From NCBI RefSeq assembly GCF_046237605.1, contig NZ_CP143542.1, forward strand, positions 1,364,001-1,428,000: a DNA stretch of 64,000 nucleotides. The letters are read 5' to 3'. The position numbers and the translations under genes were made by a program. Of this stretch, positions 49,751-58,949 are shown in pieces; the stretch's first letter is position 1, and every line of letters starts with the position of its first letter. The DNA comes from Paraperibacillus marinus. Its GTDB lineage: Bacteria; Bacillota; Bacilli; Bacillales; DSM-1321. Under the pieces are notes generated by a model that saw only the letters and a program-made list of their open reading frames with translations, searched no databases and was not told the DNA's origin.

Positions 49751-51106
49751 ATGAAACAGCCTATTTATTTAACCATAGGGGCTTTGACTAAATATATCAA
49801 AAGAAAATTTGATGCAGATCCTCATCTGCAGAATCTGTACATAAAAGGTGAAATCTCAAACCTTAAGCAGCATTCCAGCGGCCATATGTACTTTACGCTG
49901 AAGGACGATAAATCGAGGATCCTTGCCGTCATGTTCCAGACCTATTCTTCCGGAATGAAGTTCGTGCCTGAAAATGGAATGCATGTCCTCATCAAAGGGG
50001 ATATCTCGGTATATGCTCCAAGCGGACAGTATCAGGTATATGTAAAGGAGATGGCACCTGACGGGATCGGGGAGCTTTATCTGGCATATGAACAGCTGAA
50101 GGCAAAGCTTGAGCAGGAAGGCCTTTTTCTCCCGAAACATAAAAAAGCGATTCCAGCCTATCCGGGAACGGTCGGCGTGATAACGTCCCCTACTGGTGCA
50201 GCTGTAAGGGATATCCTGATAACGCTGAAGAGGCGGTATCCGATCGCCAATATCATTATTTACCCGGCCCTCGTCCAGGGCGCCCAGGCTGCTGAATCCA
50301 TCAAGCGGGCGATCGAAACTGCGAACAAGCGCAGCGAAGCGGATGTACTGATAGCGGGCAGGGGCGGCGGATCGATTGAAGAACTATGGGCATTCAATGA
50401 AGAAAAAGTAGTGAGGGCGGTCTTTTCATCAACCATTCCCATCATCTCGGCTGTCGGTCATGAAACGGACTTTACGATAACCGACTTTGCTGCAGATTTG
50501 AGGGCGCCGACTCCAACCGGAGCAGCAGAGCTTGCAGTGCCTCATCTGAATGAGATTTTGGAAAGGCTGATGGTTCAAAAAAACAAACTTGCCCGCGAAA
50601 TGCGGCAGCTCCTCACCGATGGGCGGGTGCGCCTTACGCGGCTCGAGCGGTCCTATGCCTTCCGCTACCCAAAGAGGCTATACGAGCAAAAAACCGAACA
50701 GCTGGACAGAACAACGGAAAGGTTCACAAGGAGTTTTGAAAAATACTTTGCCTCAAAAAAAGATGAAATCGGCAGGCTTTCCAGCGCGCTGGAAAAGCGG
50801 AATCCGGAACAGATGCTGGCTGCAGCATCCTCGCGTCTTGAAGTACAGTCAAAAATGCTGCAGCGGCTGATGGACGGCATATATAAATCAAAGCAGCAGT
50901 CCTTCGGCCATCTGGCCGCAACGCTTGATGCACGAAGTCCGCTGAAGATCATGGAAAAGGGCTACAGCCTTGTTTATATTGAAGCAGACAGGCTCGTCAA
51001 AACCTCCGCTGATGTCAGTCCCGGAGATAAAATCCAGGTGAGGATGAAGGATGGAGAGCTGACTTGCCTTGTAGAAGATAAAAAGGAGAGACCAATAGAT
51101 GAGTGA
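49751..51106 (+). CDS. xseA: Exodeoxyribonuclease VII large subunit
   Basis: 451 aa from ATG 49751 (GGGAG upstream). OB-fold (YIKGEISNLKQHSSGHMYFTL), catalytic domain with GTVGVITSPTGAAVRDI, AGRGGGSIEELWAFN and AVGHETDFTI..D, then a coiled-coil region. It degrades single-stranded DNA with XseB. Overlaps xseB by 8 bases. Confidence 0.96.
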   Translation: MKQPIYLTIGALTKYIKRKFDADPHLQNLYIKGEISNLKQHSSGHMYFTLKDDKSRILAVMFQTYSSGMKFVPENGMHVLIKGDISVYAPSGQYQVYVKEMAPDGIGELYLAYEQLKAKLEQEGLFLPKHKKAIPAYPGTVGVITSPTGAAVRDILITLKRRYPIANIIIYPALVQGAQAAESIKRAIETANKRSEADVLIAGRGGGSIEELWAFNEEKVVRAVFSSTIPIISAVGHETDFTITDFAADLRAPTPTGAAELAVPHLNEILERLMVQKNKLAREMRQLLTDGRVRLTRLERSYAFRYPKRLYEQKTEQLDRTTERFTRSFEKYFASKKDEIGRLSSALEKRNPEQMLAAASSRLEVQSKMLQRLMDGIYKSKQQSFGHLAATLDARSPLKIMEKGYSLVYIEADRLVKTSADVSPGDKIQVRMKDGELTCLVEDKKERPIDE

Positions 51107-51329
51107 TAAAGAACTAAGCTTTGAAGAAGCCATGGAAAATCTTGAGAAAATCGTCGAGCAGCTTGAAGACGGCGAAGTGCCGCTCGAAAAAGCAATTGCA
51201 ATCTACAAGGAAGGCATGGATCTTTCCCGTATCTGCCACAAAAAATTAAGTTCCGTTGAAGAACAGCTGACTCAGATTCTGAAGGAAGATGGTGAACTCA
51301 GCACCTTCACTGCCGCTGAGGAGGAATAA
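51099..51329 (+). CDS. xseB: Exodeoxyribonuclease VII small subunit
   Basis: 76 aa, helical, with LSFEEAMENLEKIVEQLEDGEVPLEKAI, the whole-family signature. It coats the long coiled coils of XseA. Coupled to xseA and ispA. Confidence 0.96.
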   Translation: MSDKELSFEEAMENLEKIVEQLEDGEVPLEKAIAIYKEGMDLSRICHKKLSSVEEQLTQILKEDGELSTFTAAEEE

Positions 51330-51332
51330 TAC

Positions 51333-52226
51333 TTGAAAAATCCGATGCTCGAAGAATTCAGTTCAACATATAAGCGGCTGGTGGAAAAAGAAGCAGTCTC
51401 CCTTGTAGAGAGACTCTCTGCTCCGGCCGCTCTCAAGGAAGCGATGGTATACTCATTAAATGCGGGCGGGAAGAGGATCCGGCCCCTATTGGTGTTTGCT
51501 GTGCTCCATGCATTCGGGCACAATCCGGATAAAGGCTTGAAGCCGGCTGCCGCCATTGAAATGATACATACGTATTCATTAATCCATGATGACCTGCCGA
51601 GCATGGATGATGATGACCTGAGAAGGGGCAAGCCGACAAGTCATAAGGTATTCGGTGAAGCTAATGCCATACTTGCCGGAGATGCCCTGCTGACGCTGGC
51701 CTTTCAGGTGCTGACAGAGCTTCCTGCAGATGAAGCGTCCCCTGAGGCTGTCATTGCTCTGATTAGAGAGATATCCCGTGCGGCAGGAGCTGAAGGCATG
51801 GTGGGCGGCCAGACCGAGGATATCCTTGCTGAAGGAAAGGAGCTCGACCTTCCGGGACTTCAGCATATACATGAAAATAAGACAGGGAAACTCCTTTCGG
51901 CAAGTGTCCAGGCAGGTGCCATCCTCGCCGGGGGAAGTGAGGCCGAGAAGGAGCATCTGCATACCTTTTCGCATCATATCGGCTTAGCCTTTCAAATCCA
52001 GGATGATATCCTCGACATAGAGGGAACTGAAGAGAAAATAGGGAAGCCGGTAGGCAGTGATCTGAATAATCATAAAAATACGTATCCCGGCCTCCTGACT
52101 CTGGAGGGTGCCAAGCAAAAGCTTTCGGAGCATGCGGGTCTTGCCAAGCAGGCACTAAGCGCCACAGGGCTTGAGATTTCGCTGCTGCTGGAGCTGGCTG
52201 ACCTCATAGCCTTGAGGGATCATTAA
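51333..52226 (+). CDS. ispA: Farnesyl diphosphate (polyprenyl) synthase
   Basis: 297 aa from TTG 51333 (GAGGAGG upstream). First aspartate-rich motif HDDLPSMDDDDLRRGKPT and second QIQDDILD; GGKRIRPLL binds diphosphate. It condenses IPP to FPP in the MEP-derived isoprenoid pathway, next to dxs. Confidence 0.96.
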   Translation: MKNPMLEEFSSTYKRLVEKEAVSLVERLSAPAALKEAMVYSLNAGGKRIRPLLVFAVLHAFGHNPDKGLKPAAAIEMIHTYSLIHDDLPSMDDDDLRRGKPTSHKVFGEANAILAGDALLTLAFQVLTELPADEASPEAVIALIREISRAAGAEGMVGGQTEDILAEGKELDLPGLQHIHENKTGKLLSASVQAGAILAGGSEAEKEHLHTFSHHIGLAFQIQDDILDIEGTEEKIGKPVGSDLNNHKNTYPGLLTLEGAKQKLSEHAGLAKQALSATGLEISLLLELADLIALRDH

Positions 52227-52304
52227 CCCCTATTTGTAGTAAAATGTAGAAATATGCTATAATGATTGATAATCAATCAAACGATATAAGGATACAGAAT
52301 CGCT

Positions 52305-52337
52305 GCCGTTATCACTTACGTGTTAGCGGCTTTTTTT
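52305..52337 (+). terminator. Terminator between ispA and dxs
   Basis: GCCGTTATCAC / GTGTTAGCGGC (one mismatch, one G-U) with loop TTAC and seven T. It separates the two genes, so dxs needs its own promoter or read-through. Confidence 0.85.
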
Positions 52338-52403
52338 CCAGGCAATTGTATATAATCAGATAAGCAAGCAAAACGAAACCGAAATGAAAGTGAGTGATCC
52401 AAT

Positions 52404-54296
52404 TTGGATCTTCTATCAATACAGGACCCTTCATTCCTGAAGGATATGGATATCAGCGGGCTGGAGGACTTAAGTCAGGAAATACGGGATTTCTTAATTG
52501 AAAAGCTCTCTGTGACAGGCGGGCATATCGGCCCCAACCTTGGGGTGGTTGAATTAACGATTGCCCTGCACCGTGAGTTCAACAGCCCTGATGATAAAAT
52601 CATCTGGGATGTGGGGCACCAGTCCTATGTCCATAAGATTCTAACAGGGCGTGCCTGCGAATTTGATACACTGCGCAAGCATAAAGGCCTCTGCGGCTTC
52701 CCGAAGAGGTCGGAGAGCAGCCATGATGTCTGGGAGACAGGCCATAGCTCCACCTCTCTCTCTGCGGCGATGGGAATGGCGATTGCACGCGACCTGAAGA
52801 AGGAAAAAAGCTATATCCTCCCTGTGATCGGCGATGGTGCCCTTACAGGCGGAATGGCGCTTGAAGCACTCAATCATATTGGCTCAGAGAAGAAGGACAT
52901 GATTGTCATCCTGAACGACAATGAAATGTCCATTGCACCCAATGTAGGAGCCCTTCATAATGTCCTGGGCCGGCTTCGTACAGCAGGCAAGTATAACTGG
53001 GCCAAGGATGAGCTCGAAATGCTGCTGAAGAAAATCCCGGCAGTGGGCGGAAAGCTTGCTGCCACAGCTGAGCGGATTAAGGATACTGTGAAATACCTGC
53101 TTGTTTCCGGCATGTTCTTTGAAGAGCTGGGCTTTACATACCTGGGGCCTGTAGACGGACATGATTATGAATGCCTGATCGATCAGCTGCGGTATGCAAA
53201 GAAAACAAGCGGTCCGGTGCTCCTGCATGTTATCACGAAAAAAGGGAAGGGATATCACCCTGCTGAAAGCGACCGGATTGGCACTTGGCATGGAACAGGA
53301 CCATATAAGATGGATACCGGGGCATTCGTCAAGCCTGCTTCTGCAGCTCCTTCCTGGAGCTCGCTTGTCAGTGAAACGGTGAGGCGCATGGCACGCGGGG
53401 ACGATAGGATTGTCGCCATCACTCCGGCGATGCCGGTCGGCTCAAAGCTTGAGGGCTTTGCCGGCGAATTTCCAGACCGCATGTTTGATGTGGGCATCGC
53501 CGAGCAGCATGCCGCAACTGTTGCGGGAGGACTTGCCTCACAGAATATGAAACCGTTTCTGGCCATCTATTCTACCTTCCTTCAGAGGGCGTACGATCAG
53601 ATGCTTCACGATATTTGCAGGCAGAACCTGAATGTTTTTATCGGCATCGACAGGGCGGGGCTTGTGGGCGCTGATGGCGAAACCCATCAGGGAGTTTTCG
53701 ATATAGCGTTCCTGCGCCATATGCCGAATATGGTCCTCATGATGCCTAAGGATGAAAATGAAGGCCAGCACATGGTATATACTGCACTTACTTATGATGA
53801 CGGCCCGATTGCGATGAGATATGCAAGGGGCAACGGTCTGGGCGTCCCGATGGATCAAGAATTAAAACCGATCCCTATCGGTACCTGGGAGGTCCTGAAG
53901 GATGGAACAGATGCCTGCATCCTGACATTCGGGACCACTATCGGAATGGCTCTGAAAGCAGCCAGCACCCTTGAGGGGCAGGGCTACTCAGTGAGAGTGG
54001 TAAATGCCAGGTTCATTAAACCTCTGGACGAGGATATGCTCATCCAGCTATTCAGGGATGAAATGCCGGTTTTAACTATTGAAGAGGCGGTCCTTCAGGG
54101 AGGTTTCGGCAGCGCAGTGCTCGAATTTGCACAGGAGCGGGGCTATCACTCGGCAGTGATTGACCGTATGGGAATTCCCGATCAATTCATCGAGCATGGC
54201 GATGTAGACAGCCTCCTAGAAGAAATTCATTTTACAGCGGAAGAAGCAGTGAAAAGGATTAAATCCATTTCACTAAAAAAACAAAAAAGGGCTTAA
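52404..54296 (+). CDS. dxs: 1-deoxy-D-xylulose-5-phosphate synthase
   Basis: 630 aa from TTG 52404. Thiamine diphosphate site GDGALTGGMALEALN...NDNEMSI, GHQSYVHKILTGR and the transketolase half with GIAEQHAATVAGGLA. It makes DXP from pyruvate and glyceraldehyde 3-phosphate, first step of the MEP pathway. Confidence 0.97.
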   Translation: MDLLSIQDPSFLKDMDISGLEDLSQEIRDFLIEKLSVTGGHIGPNLGVVELTIALHREFNSPDDKIIWDVGHQSYVHKILTGRACEFDTLRKHKGLCGFPKRSESSHDVWETGHSSTSLSAAMGMAIARDLKKEKSYILPVIGDGALTGGMALEALNHIGSEKKDMIVILNDNEMSIAPNVGALHNVLGRLRTAGKYNWAKDELEMLLKKIPAVGGKLAATAERIKDTVKYLLVSGMFFEELGFTYLGPVDGHDYECLIDQLRYAKKTSGPVLLHVITKKGKGYHPAESDRIGTWHGTGPYKMDTGAFVKPASAAPSWSSLVSETVRRMARGDDRIVAITPAMPVGSKLEGFAGEFPDRMFDVGIAEQHAATVAGGLASQNMKPFLAIYSTFLQRAYDQMLHDICRQNLNVFIGIDRAGLVGADGETHQGVFDIAFLRHMPNMVLMMPKDENEGQHMVYTALTYDDGPIAMRYARGNGLGVPMDQELKPIPIGTWEVLKDGTDACILTFGTTIGMALKAASTLEGQGYSVRVVNARFIKPLDEDMLIQLFRDEMPVLTIEEAVLQGGFGSAVLEFAQERGYHSAVIDRMGIPDQFIEHGDVDSLLEEIHFTAEEAVKRIKSISLKKQKRA

Positions 54297-54299
54297 TGC

Positions 54300-55145
54300 A
54301 TGAAAATAAAAAAAGAACGACTTGATGTTCTGCTGGTGGAAAGAGGGCTGGCGGAAACCAGGGAAAAAGCAAAAAGGTCCATCATGGCAGGACTTGTTTA
54401 TTCAAATGAACAAAGGCTTGATAAGCCTGGCGAAAAGATTCCGGCTGATGCCCCTCTCACGCTCAAGGGGAAAGTGATGCCCTATGTTTCGCGGGGAGGG
54501 CTGAAGCTCGAAAAGGCTTTGCAGGTTTTCGGACTGGATATGAAGGACAAAGTGCTCCTTGATATCGGTTCTTCAACCGGTGGATTTACTGATTGTGCAC
54601 TTCAGAATGGTGCCAGGCTGTCCTATGCACTCGATGTAGGATATAACCAGCTGGCCTGGAAGCTTCGGCAGGATCCAAGGGTCATTGTTATGGAACGGAC
54701 CAACTTCAGGTACGTCACTCCTGGGGACCTGGCCGGGGATATGCCCAATTTTGCATCGATTGACGTATCCTTTATATCTCTTACCTTGATACTTCCAGTA
54801 TTGAAAACCCTGCTGCTGCCGGGAAGTGATGTAGCAGCCCTTGTTAAGCCGCAGTTTGAAGCCGGCAGGGAGCAGGTAGGGAAAAAGGGGATTGTCAGGG
54901 ACAGCAAAGTGCATAAAGAGGTGCTGCAGAAAATTTCAGACTTTGCACTGGCACAAGGTTATGATGTTAAAGGGGCGTCTTTCTCGCCCATCACCGGTGG
55001 AGACGGGAACATTGAATTTCTGCTTCATTTGTACTGGGATGGACCTAAGGAGCAGGGAGAAATGAAAACAGGCCTTTCTCTTGACGAAATCGTCCTTAGC
55101 GCACATCAGACATTCAAGGAACAAAAAGAAAACAAGGATTTATGA
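54300..55145 (+). CDS. tlyA: TlyA-family rRNA methyltransferase
   Basis: 281 aa. N-terminal S4 RNA-binding domain (RLDVLLVERGLAETREKAKR) and an FtsJ-like Rossmann domain with LLDIGSSTGGFTDCAL and DVSFISLTLILP. TlyA proteins 2'-O-methylate rRNA; in B. subtilis this is yqxC, between dxs and argR. Three bases follow the dxs stop. Confidence 0.94.
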   Translation: MKIKKERLDVLLVERGLAETREKAKRSIMAGLVYSNEQRLDKPGEKIPADAPLTLKGKVMPYVSRGGLKLEKALQVFGLDMKDKVLLDIGSSTGGFTDCALQNGARLSYALDVGYNQLAWKLRQDPRVIVMERTNFRYVTPGDLAGDMPNFASIDVSFISLTLILPVLKTLLLPGSDVAALVKPQFEAGREQVGKKGIVRDSKVHKEVLQKISDFALAQGYDVKGASFSPITGGDGNIEFLLHLYWDGPKEQGEMKTGLSLDEIVLSAHQTFKEQKENKDL

Positions 55146-55222
55146 TAAAGCTGGCTTTAAGCGGGAATACTGCTGTCCGCCGGGCACTGTGTATTTGGCT
55201 CTGAATTCGAGAGAGGCAAAAA

Positions 55223-55265
55223 TGCGGGAGTCCTGTCGACCAGGGGAATTCCCGCTAATGTGCCG
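55223..55265 (+). terminator. Possible hairpin between tlyA and argR
   Basis: GCGGGA / TCCCGC flanking an inner partly paired CCTG..CCAGG, and a T-rich stretch some 15 bases later. Weak. Confidence 0.35.
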
Positions 55266-55381
55266 GCTTTTTATTTGGAAGCAGTTTGGCTGTTTATAAA
55301 TATGCACAGAAAGTTGTGCTTTTTGGGTAAAAACGCTAACATAACGGTATATAAGTATTAGTTGAGGGGTGCTCATACTGC

Positions 55382-55831
55382 ATGAACAAAGGGCAGCGGC
55401 ATATAAAAATAAGAGAAATCATAGCGAATAACGATATTGAAACCCAGGATGACCTTGTCGATGAACTGAAAGCAGGCGGCTATAATGTAACGCAGGCGAC
55501 CGTTTCACGTGATATAAAAGAACTACATCTGGTTAAAGTACCGCTCATGGATGGGCGCTACAAATACAGCCTCCCAGCCGATCAGCGTTTCAACCCGCTG
55601 CAGAAGCTGAAGCGGAATCTGATGGATGCTTTTGTGCGCATCGACTCGGCAAGCCATCTTCTTGTCATGAAGACACTGCCCGGAAACGCACAGGCCATCG
55701 GTGCCTTGATGGATAACCTGGATTGGGAGGAAATCATGGGCACGATCTGTGGTGACGATACCTGCCTGATTATATGCAGGACACCTGAAGATACCGAAAT
55801 CATCAAAAATCGATTTTTGGACATGCTCTAA
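55382..55831 (+). CDS. argR: Arginine repressor ArgR/AhrC
   Basis: 149 aa. Winged HTH (RHIKIREIIANNDIETQDDLVDELKAGG..VTQATVSRDIKEL) and the C-terminal arginine-binding domain with GTICGDDTCLIICR. It represses arginine synthesis and activates catabolism. ATG 55382 lies ten bases after GAGGGGTG; recN follows closely. Confidence 0.96.
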   Translation: MNKGQRHIKIREIIANNDIETQDDLVDELKAGGYNVTQATVSRDIKELHLVKVPLMDGRYKYSLPADQRFNPLQKLKRNLMDAFVRIDSASHLLVMKTLPGNAQAIGALMDNLDWEEIMGTICGDDTCLIICRTPEDTEIIKNRFLDML

Positions 55832-55849
55832 CAAAGTGGGGTGCAGAAA

Positions 55850-57556
55850 TTGCTAGCGGAATTGTCGATTAAAAACTTTGCAATAATTGAAGCCCTTTCT
55901 GTTTCTTTCGAAAAGGGCTTGACTGTTTTGACCGGGGAGACTGGTGCGGGTAAGTCCATCATCATAGATGCCATTAGTCTCCTTGTAGGAGGGAGAGGCT
56001 CTTCTGAATTTGTCCGGCACGGAGAGACGAAGGCGGAGCTTGAGGGTCTGTTTCAGATTGATGACGAAAATCATCCCATTCATGCGAAAGCAGCGCAATT
56101 CGGCGTGGATATCAGCGATGGCATGGTTGTTCTCCGCAGGGATATATCAAGCTCAGGAAAAAGTGTCTGCCGGGTAAATGGCAAGCTTGTGACCATTGCG
56201 ATTTTAAGGGAAATAGGCAGCTCGCTCATCGATATACACAGCCAGCATGAAAGCCAGGAGCTTATGGACCCGGATCACCACCTGCCTCTCCTCGATTATT
56301 TTGGGGGTGCTGAGATAAGAGATGCACTTCTGGAATATCAGGAATTGTATAAAAGATACGAAGCCAGTGCCAGACAGCTTAAGAGCCTGAATCAGGATGA
56401 GCAGCAGATGGCACACAGGCTGGATCTGATTCAATTTCAGTTCGATGAGATCAATAAGGCGGCGCTCCAGATCAAAGAGGATGATGAGCTTACAGAGGAA
56501 AAGCAGAAAATATCTAACTTTGAGAGGATCCATGAAGCTCTTCAGTCTGCCTATCATACACTTGGCGGGGAGCAGAGGGGCCTTGACTGGGTCGGCCAGG
56601 CTGTCAGCCAGCTTGAAGAAGCGGCATCACTCGATGAGGATTACAGCGGCATTCAGGAAAATGCAGCTAACAGTTTCTACATATTGGAGGATGTTGTTTC
56701 GTCCATCAGGAACCAGCTGGATTCCCTGGAATTTGATTCGGAACGCCTTGATTTCATTGAAAGCAGGCTTAATGAAATCAATGGCCTGAAACGAAAATAC
56801 GGCAGGACTGTGGAAGATATTCTTGAGTATGCGGCCGGAATTGAAGAAGAAATCGAAACCATCCAAAATCGTGAAACGCATATCGCGAAAATTGAGAAGG
56901 AGCTGTCTTCCATCCGGAAAGACCTTCTGGTTGAAGCGAAGAATCTCTCCCAGCTCCGCCAAAAATATGCTAAAAAGCTCACTGTGCAGATTCACAAGGA
57001 ACTGAAGGATTTATATATGGAGAAAACAGTTTTTGAAGTCCATTTTCATCATAAAGCATCCGGGCAGGATGGGCCTGAAGGAATTCAAAGAAGCGGAATG
57101 GATCATGTGGAATTTTACATTTCCACAAACCCCGGGGAGCCTTTGAAGCCGCTCGCGAAGATTGCATCAGGCGGGGAGCTTTCAAGGATCATCCTGGCAC
57201 TGAAAAACATTTTTTCTGAACATCAGGGTGTCACCTCCATCATCTTTGATGAAGTGGATACCGGTGTCAGCGGCCGTGTGGCCCAGTCGATGGCTGAAAA
57301 GATATACAGAGTTTCCATTGGATCTCAGGTGCTCTGCATATCGCATCTGCCGCAGGTAGCTGCGATGGCCGATACCCATCTGTTCATCTCCAAGCAGACA
57401 AAGAGCGGGCGGACCAAGACAAAAGTCGATCCGCTGAGTGAAGAAGAAAAAATCAATGAAATCGGCCGGATGATTTCAGGCGTTGAAATCACAGAGCTGA
57501 CCAAAGAACATGCAAAAGAACTGCTGCACCTGGCAAGCCAGATTAAAAGCGCCTGA
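55850..57556 (+). CDS. recN: DNA repair protein RecN
   Basis: 568 aa from TTG 55850, which gives MLAELSIKNFAIIE as in B. subtilis. Walker A TGETGAGKSIII, long coiled coils in the middle, signature KIASGGELSRIILALK and Walker B IIFDEVDTGVSGR. This SMC-like ATPase gathers double-strand breaks for recombination. Confidence 0.97.
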   Translation: MLAELSIKNFAIIEALSVSFEKGLTVLTGETGAGKSIIIDAISLLVGGRGSSEFVRHGETKAELEGLFQIDDENHPIHAKAAQFGVDISDGMVVLRRDISSSGKSVCRVNGKLVTIAILREIGSSLIDIHSQHESQELMDPDHHLPLLDYFGGAEIRDALLEYQELYKRYEASARQLKSLNQDEQQMAHRLDLIQFQFDEINKAALQIKEDDELTEEKQKISNFERIHEALQSAYHTLGGEQRGLDWVGQAVSQLEEAASLDEDYSGIQENAANSFYILEDVVSSIRNQLDSLEFDSERLDFIESRLNEINGLKRKYGRTVEDILEYAAGIEEEIETIQNRETHIAKIEKELSSIRKDLLVEAKNLSQLRQKYAKKLTVQIHKELKDLYMEKTVFEVHFHHKASGQDGPEGIQRSGMDHVEFYISTNPGEPLKPLAKIASGGELSRIILALKNIFSEHQGVTSIIFDEVDTGVSGRVAQSMAEKIYRVSIGSQVLCISHLPQVAAMADTHLFISKQTKSGRTKTKVDPLSEEEKINEIGRMISGVEITELTKEHAKELLHLASQIKSA

Positions 57557-57604
57557 TTCAAAATTCTTTTTATTTTATGTAATGCAACAGCGGTTAAGCA
57601 AGTG

Positions 57605-57655
57605 AAAAAGCCTTTAAAGCATTGATAAACAGTGCTTTTTAAGGCTTTTTTTTTC
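57605..57655 (+). terminator. Terminator of recN
   Basis: AAAAAGCCTT / AAGGCTTTTT with an inner AAAGCA/TGCTTT pairing, followed by T residues. Confidence 0.88.
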
Positions 57656-57686
57656 GGCGTATGTTCATTGAAGCGGACTAATTCAA

Positions 57687-57713
57687 AATCCACCCGGATT
57701 ACCGGGTGGATTC
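57687..57713 (-). terminator. Terminator of the coat gene
   Basis: AATCCACCCGG / CCGGGTGGATT perfect 11-bp stem, with TTTT on the minus strand. Confidence 0.85.
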
Positions 57714-57726
57714 ATAGTTTAGTCCA

Positions 57727-58518
57727 TTATCTGCCGTAAGGCTGGCTGCCGTATGGTGCAGCTCCCTGACTGCCTGCAAAGCCCTGATTTCCTGTATGTG
57801 GGTACTGCTGGCGTCCTGTTTCCTGGTTGCCGCCATACAGCACGCTTTGCGAAGAGTTCACATTAAAATCTTGATTGCTTCCAGTGGGGCCATATGCTCC
57901 TTGTCCTTTAGACTGTCCAGAAAAGGCTTGGTTTTGACCCTGGCGCCCAAAATAGGTATTTTCCAATTCTTTCCCTGTAGGCACATAGCTGTGAAGGAAA
58001 GTTTTAGCTGTCTCGCTATTCATCTCTGGTACCTGGTACATTCCATTTTGATTCATGAATAAAAAGACTTCATAAGCCTGGTTTGCACAGGTTGCCGCAC
58101 AATTTAAGAGCAGCTTTCTCAGGTTGGGATCGGCTGTTTCCAGAGTGGCCCACATAGAATTCTTTGCAGCATTTTTATGGCACAGCAGCATGCCTATTGC
58201 CACTTCCTTGTCACCCAGCTGATTCAATGAAGATTCTGGCTGCAGCGGCGGAGGGTTTTGAACACCATAATGTATCTGCTGAGGTTCAATTCCTCTTATA
58301 TTTGTATTAGGGGAAATCGGGGTAAACCTATTATAATCATGGGTATATGCAAGCACTTCATTATATGAACGGATTTCTTCCTGCTGATGGCGTATGATCA
58401 TATCGACTAATTGAGGATTTTTTGCCTGCTTCAAGTAGAAATTAAATTGATTAAGCATATTTACTTTTTCCATTAAACATTCATGTACTTCCATTGTTTC
58501 ATGTGCTCCGAATGGCAT
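57727..58518 (-). CDS. Spore coat protein, CotF family
   Basis: 263 aa. Two CotF-type helical segments: FGAHETMEVHECLMEKVNMLNQFNFY (about 3-55, ferritin-like) and DKEVAIGMLLCHKNAAKNSM...LLNCAATCANQAYEVF (about 104-155). The C-terminal 85 residues are rich in Gly, Gln, Ser, Tyr and Asn (SQSVLYGGNQETGRQQYPH), a low-complexity tail suited to cross-linking in the coat. ATG 58518 follows AAGGAGTG. Which coat layer it joins cannot be told. Confidence 0.88.
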   Translation of the reverse strand: MPFGAHETMEVHECLMEKVNMLNQFNFYLKQAKNPQLVDMIIRHQQEEIRSYNEVLAYTHDYNRFTPISPNTNIRGIEPQQIHYGVQNPPPLQPESSLNQLGDKEVAIGMLLCHKNAAKNSMWATLETADPNLRKLLLNCAATCANQAYEVFLFMNQNGMYQVPEMNSETAKTFLHSYVPTGKELENTYFGRQGQNQAFSGQSKGQGAYGPTGSNQDFNVNSSQSVLYGGNQETGRQQYPHTGNQGFAGSQGAAPYGSQPYGR

Positions 58519-58949
58519 AGAATCACTCCTTCAATTAACTTACAAGGAATATTATTTCCTTTGCTGGGCCAATCATGTAAGAAATAACATTCGAAGCTTT
58601 TTAACGTTCTCCCAATATTGGGCATTCTTTCTATTGTCCAGCAAGGCAGAGTCAACCATTTTTAACGATTTTAATGATGTCCATCCGATGCAGGTTGTGT
58701 TGATATTGCGAATGACTATCCATGGGTTCATTCATACCCTTTATTCTAATTTTACTTATTCGTCCCCCCAAAAGGAATGTGAACCATAACCTCATTCTTC
58801 TGAAATACCCGCTTGGTCATATTTCAAATACTATCCATAAACGGATAGCTTTTATTTTTGCTCCCGGTTATAAATGGCCGCTGGTAGGGCTAATCTAACA
58901 GTGTAGCCTTAAAAGTGAGTGTGGACTAGAAGCGAGGAGAGTGAATGGA
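58519..58949. promoter_or_regulatory. Divergent intergenic region of coat gene and spoIVB
   Basis: About 430 bases without a gene. It should hold the sporulation promoters of both genes. I could not assign sigma sites with confidence. GAGGAGAG precedes spoIVB. Confidence 0.35.
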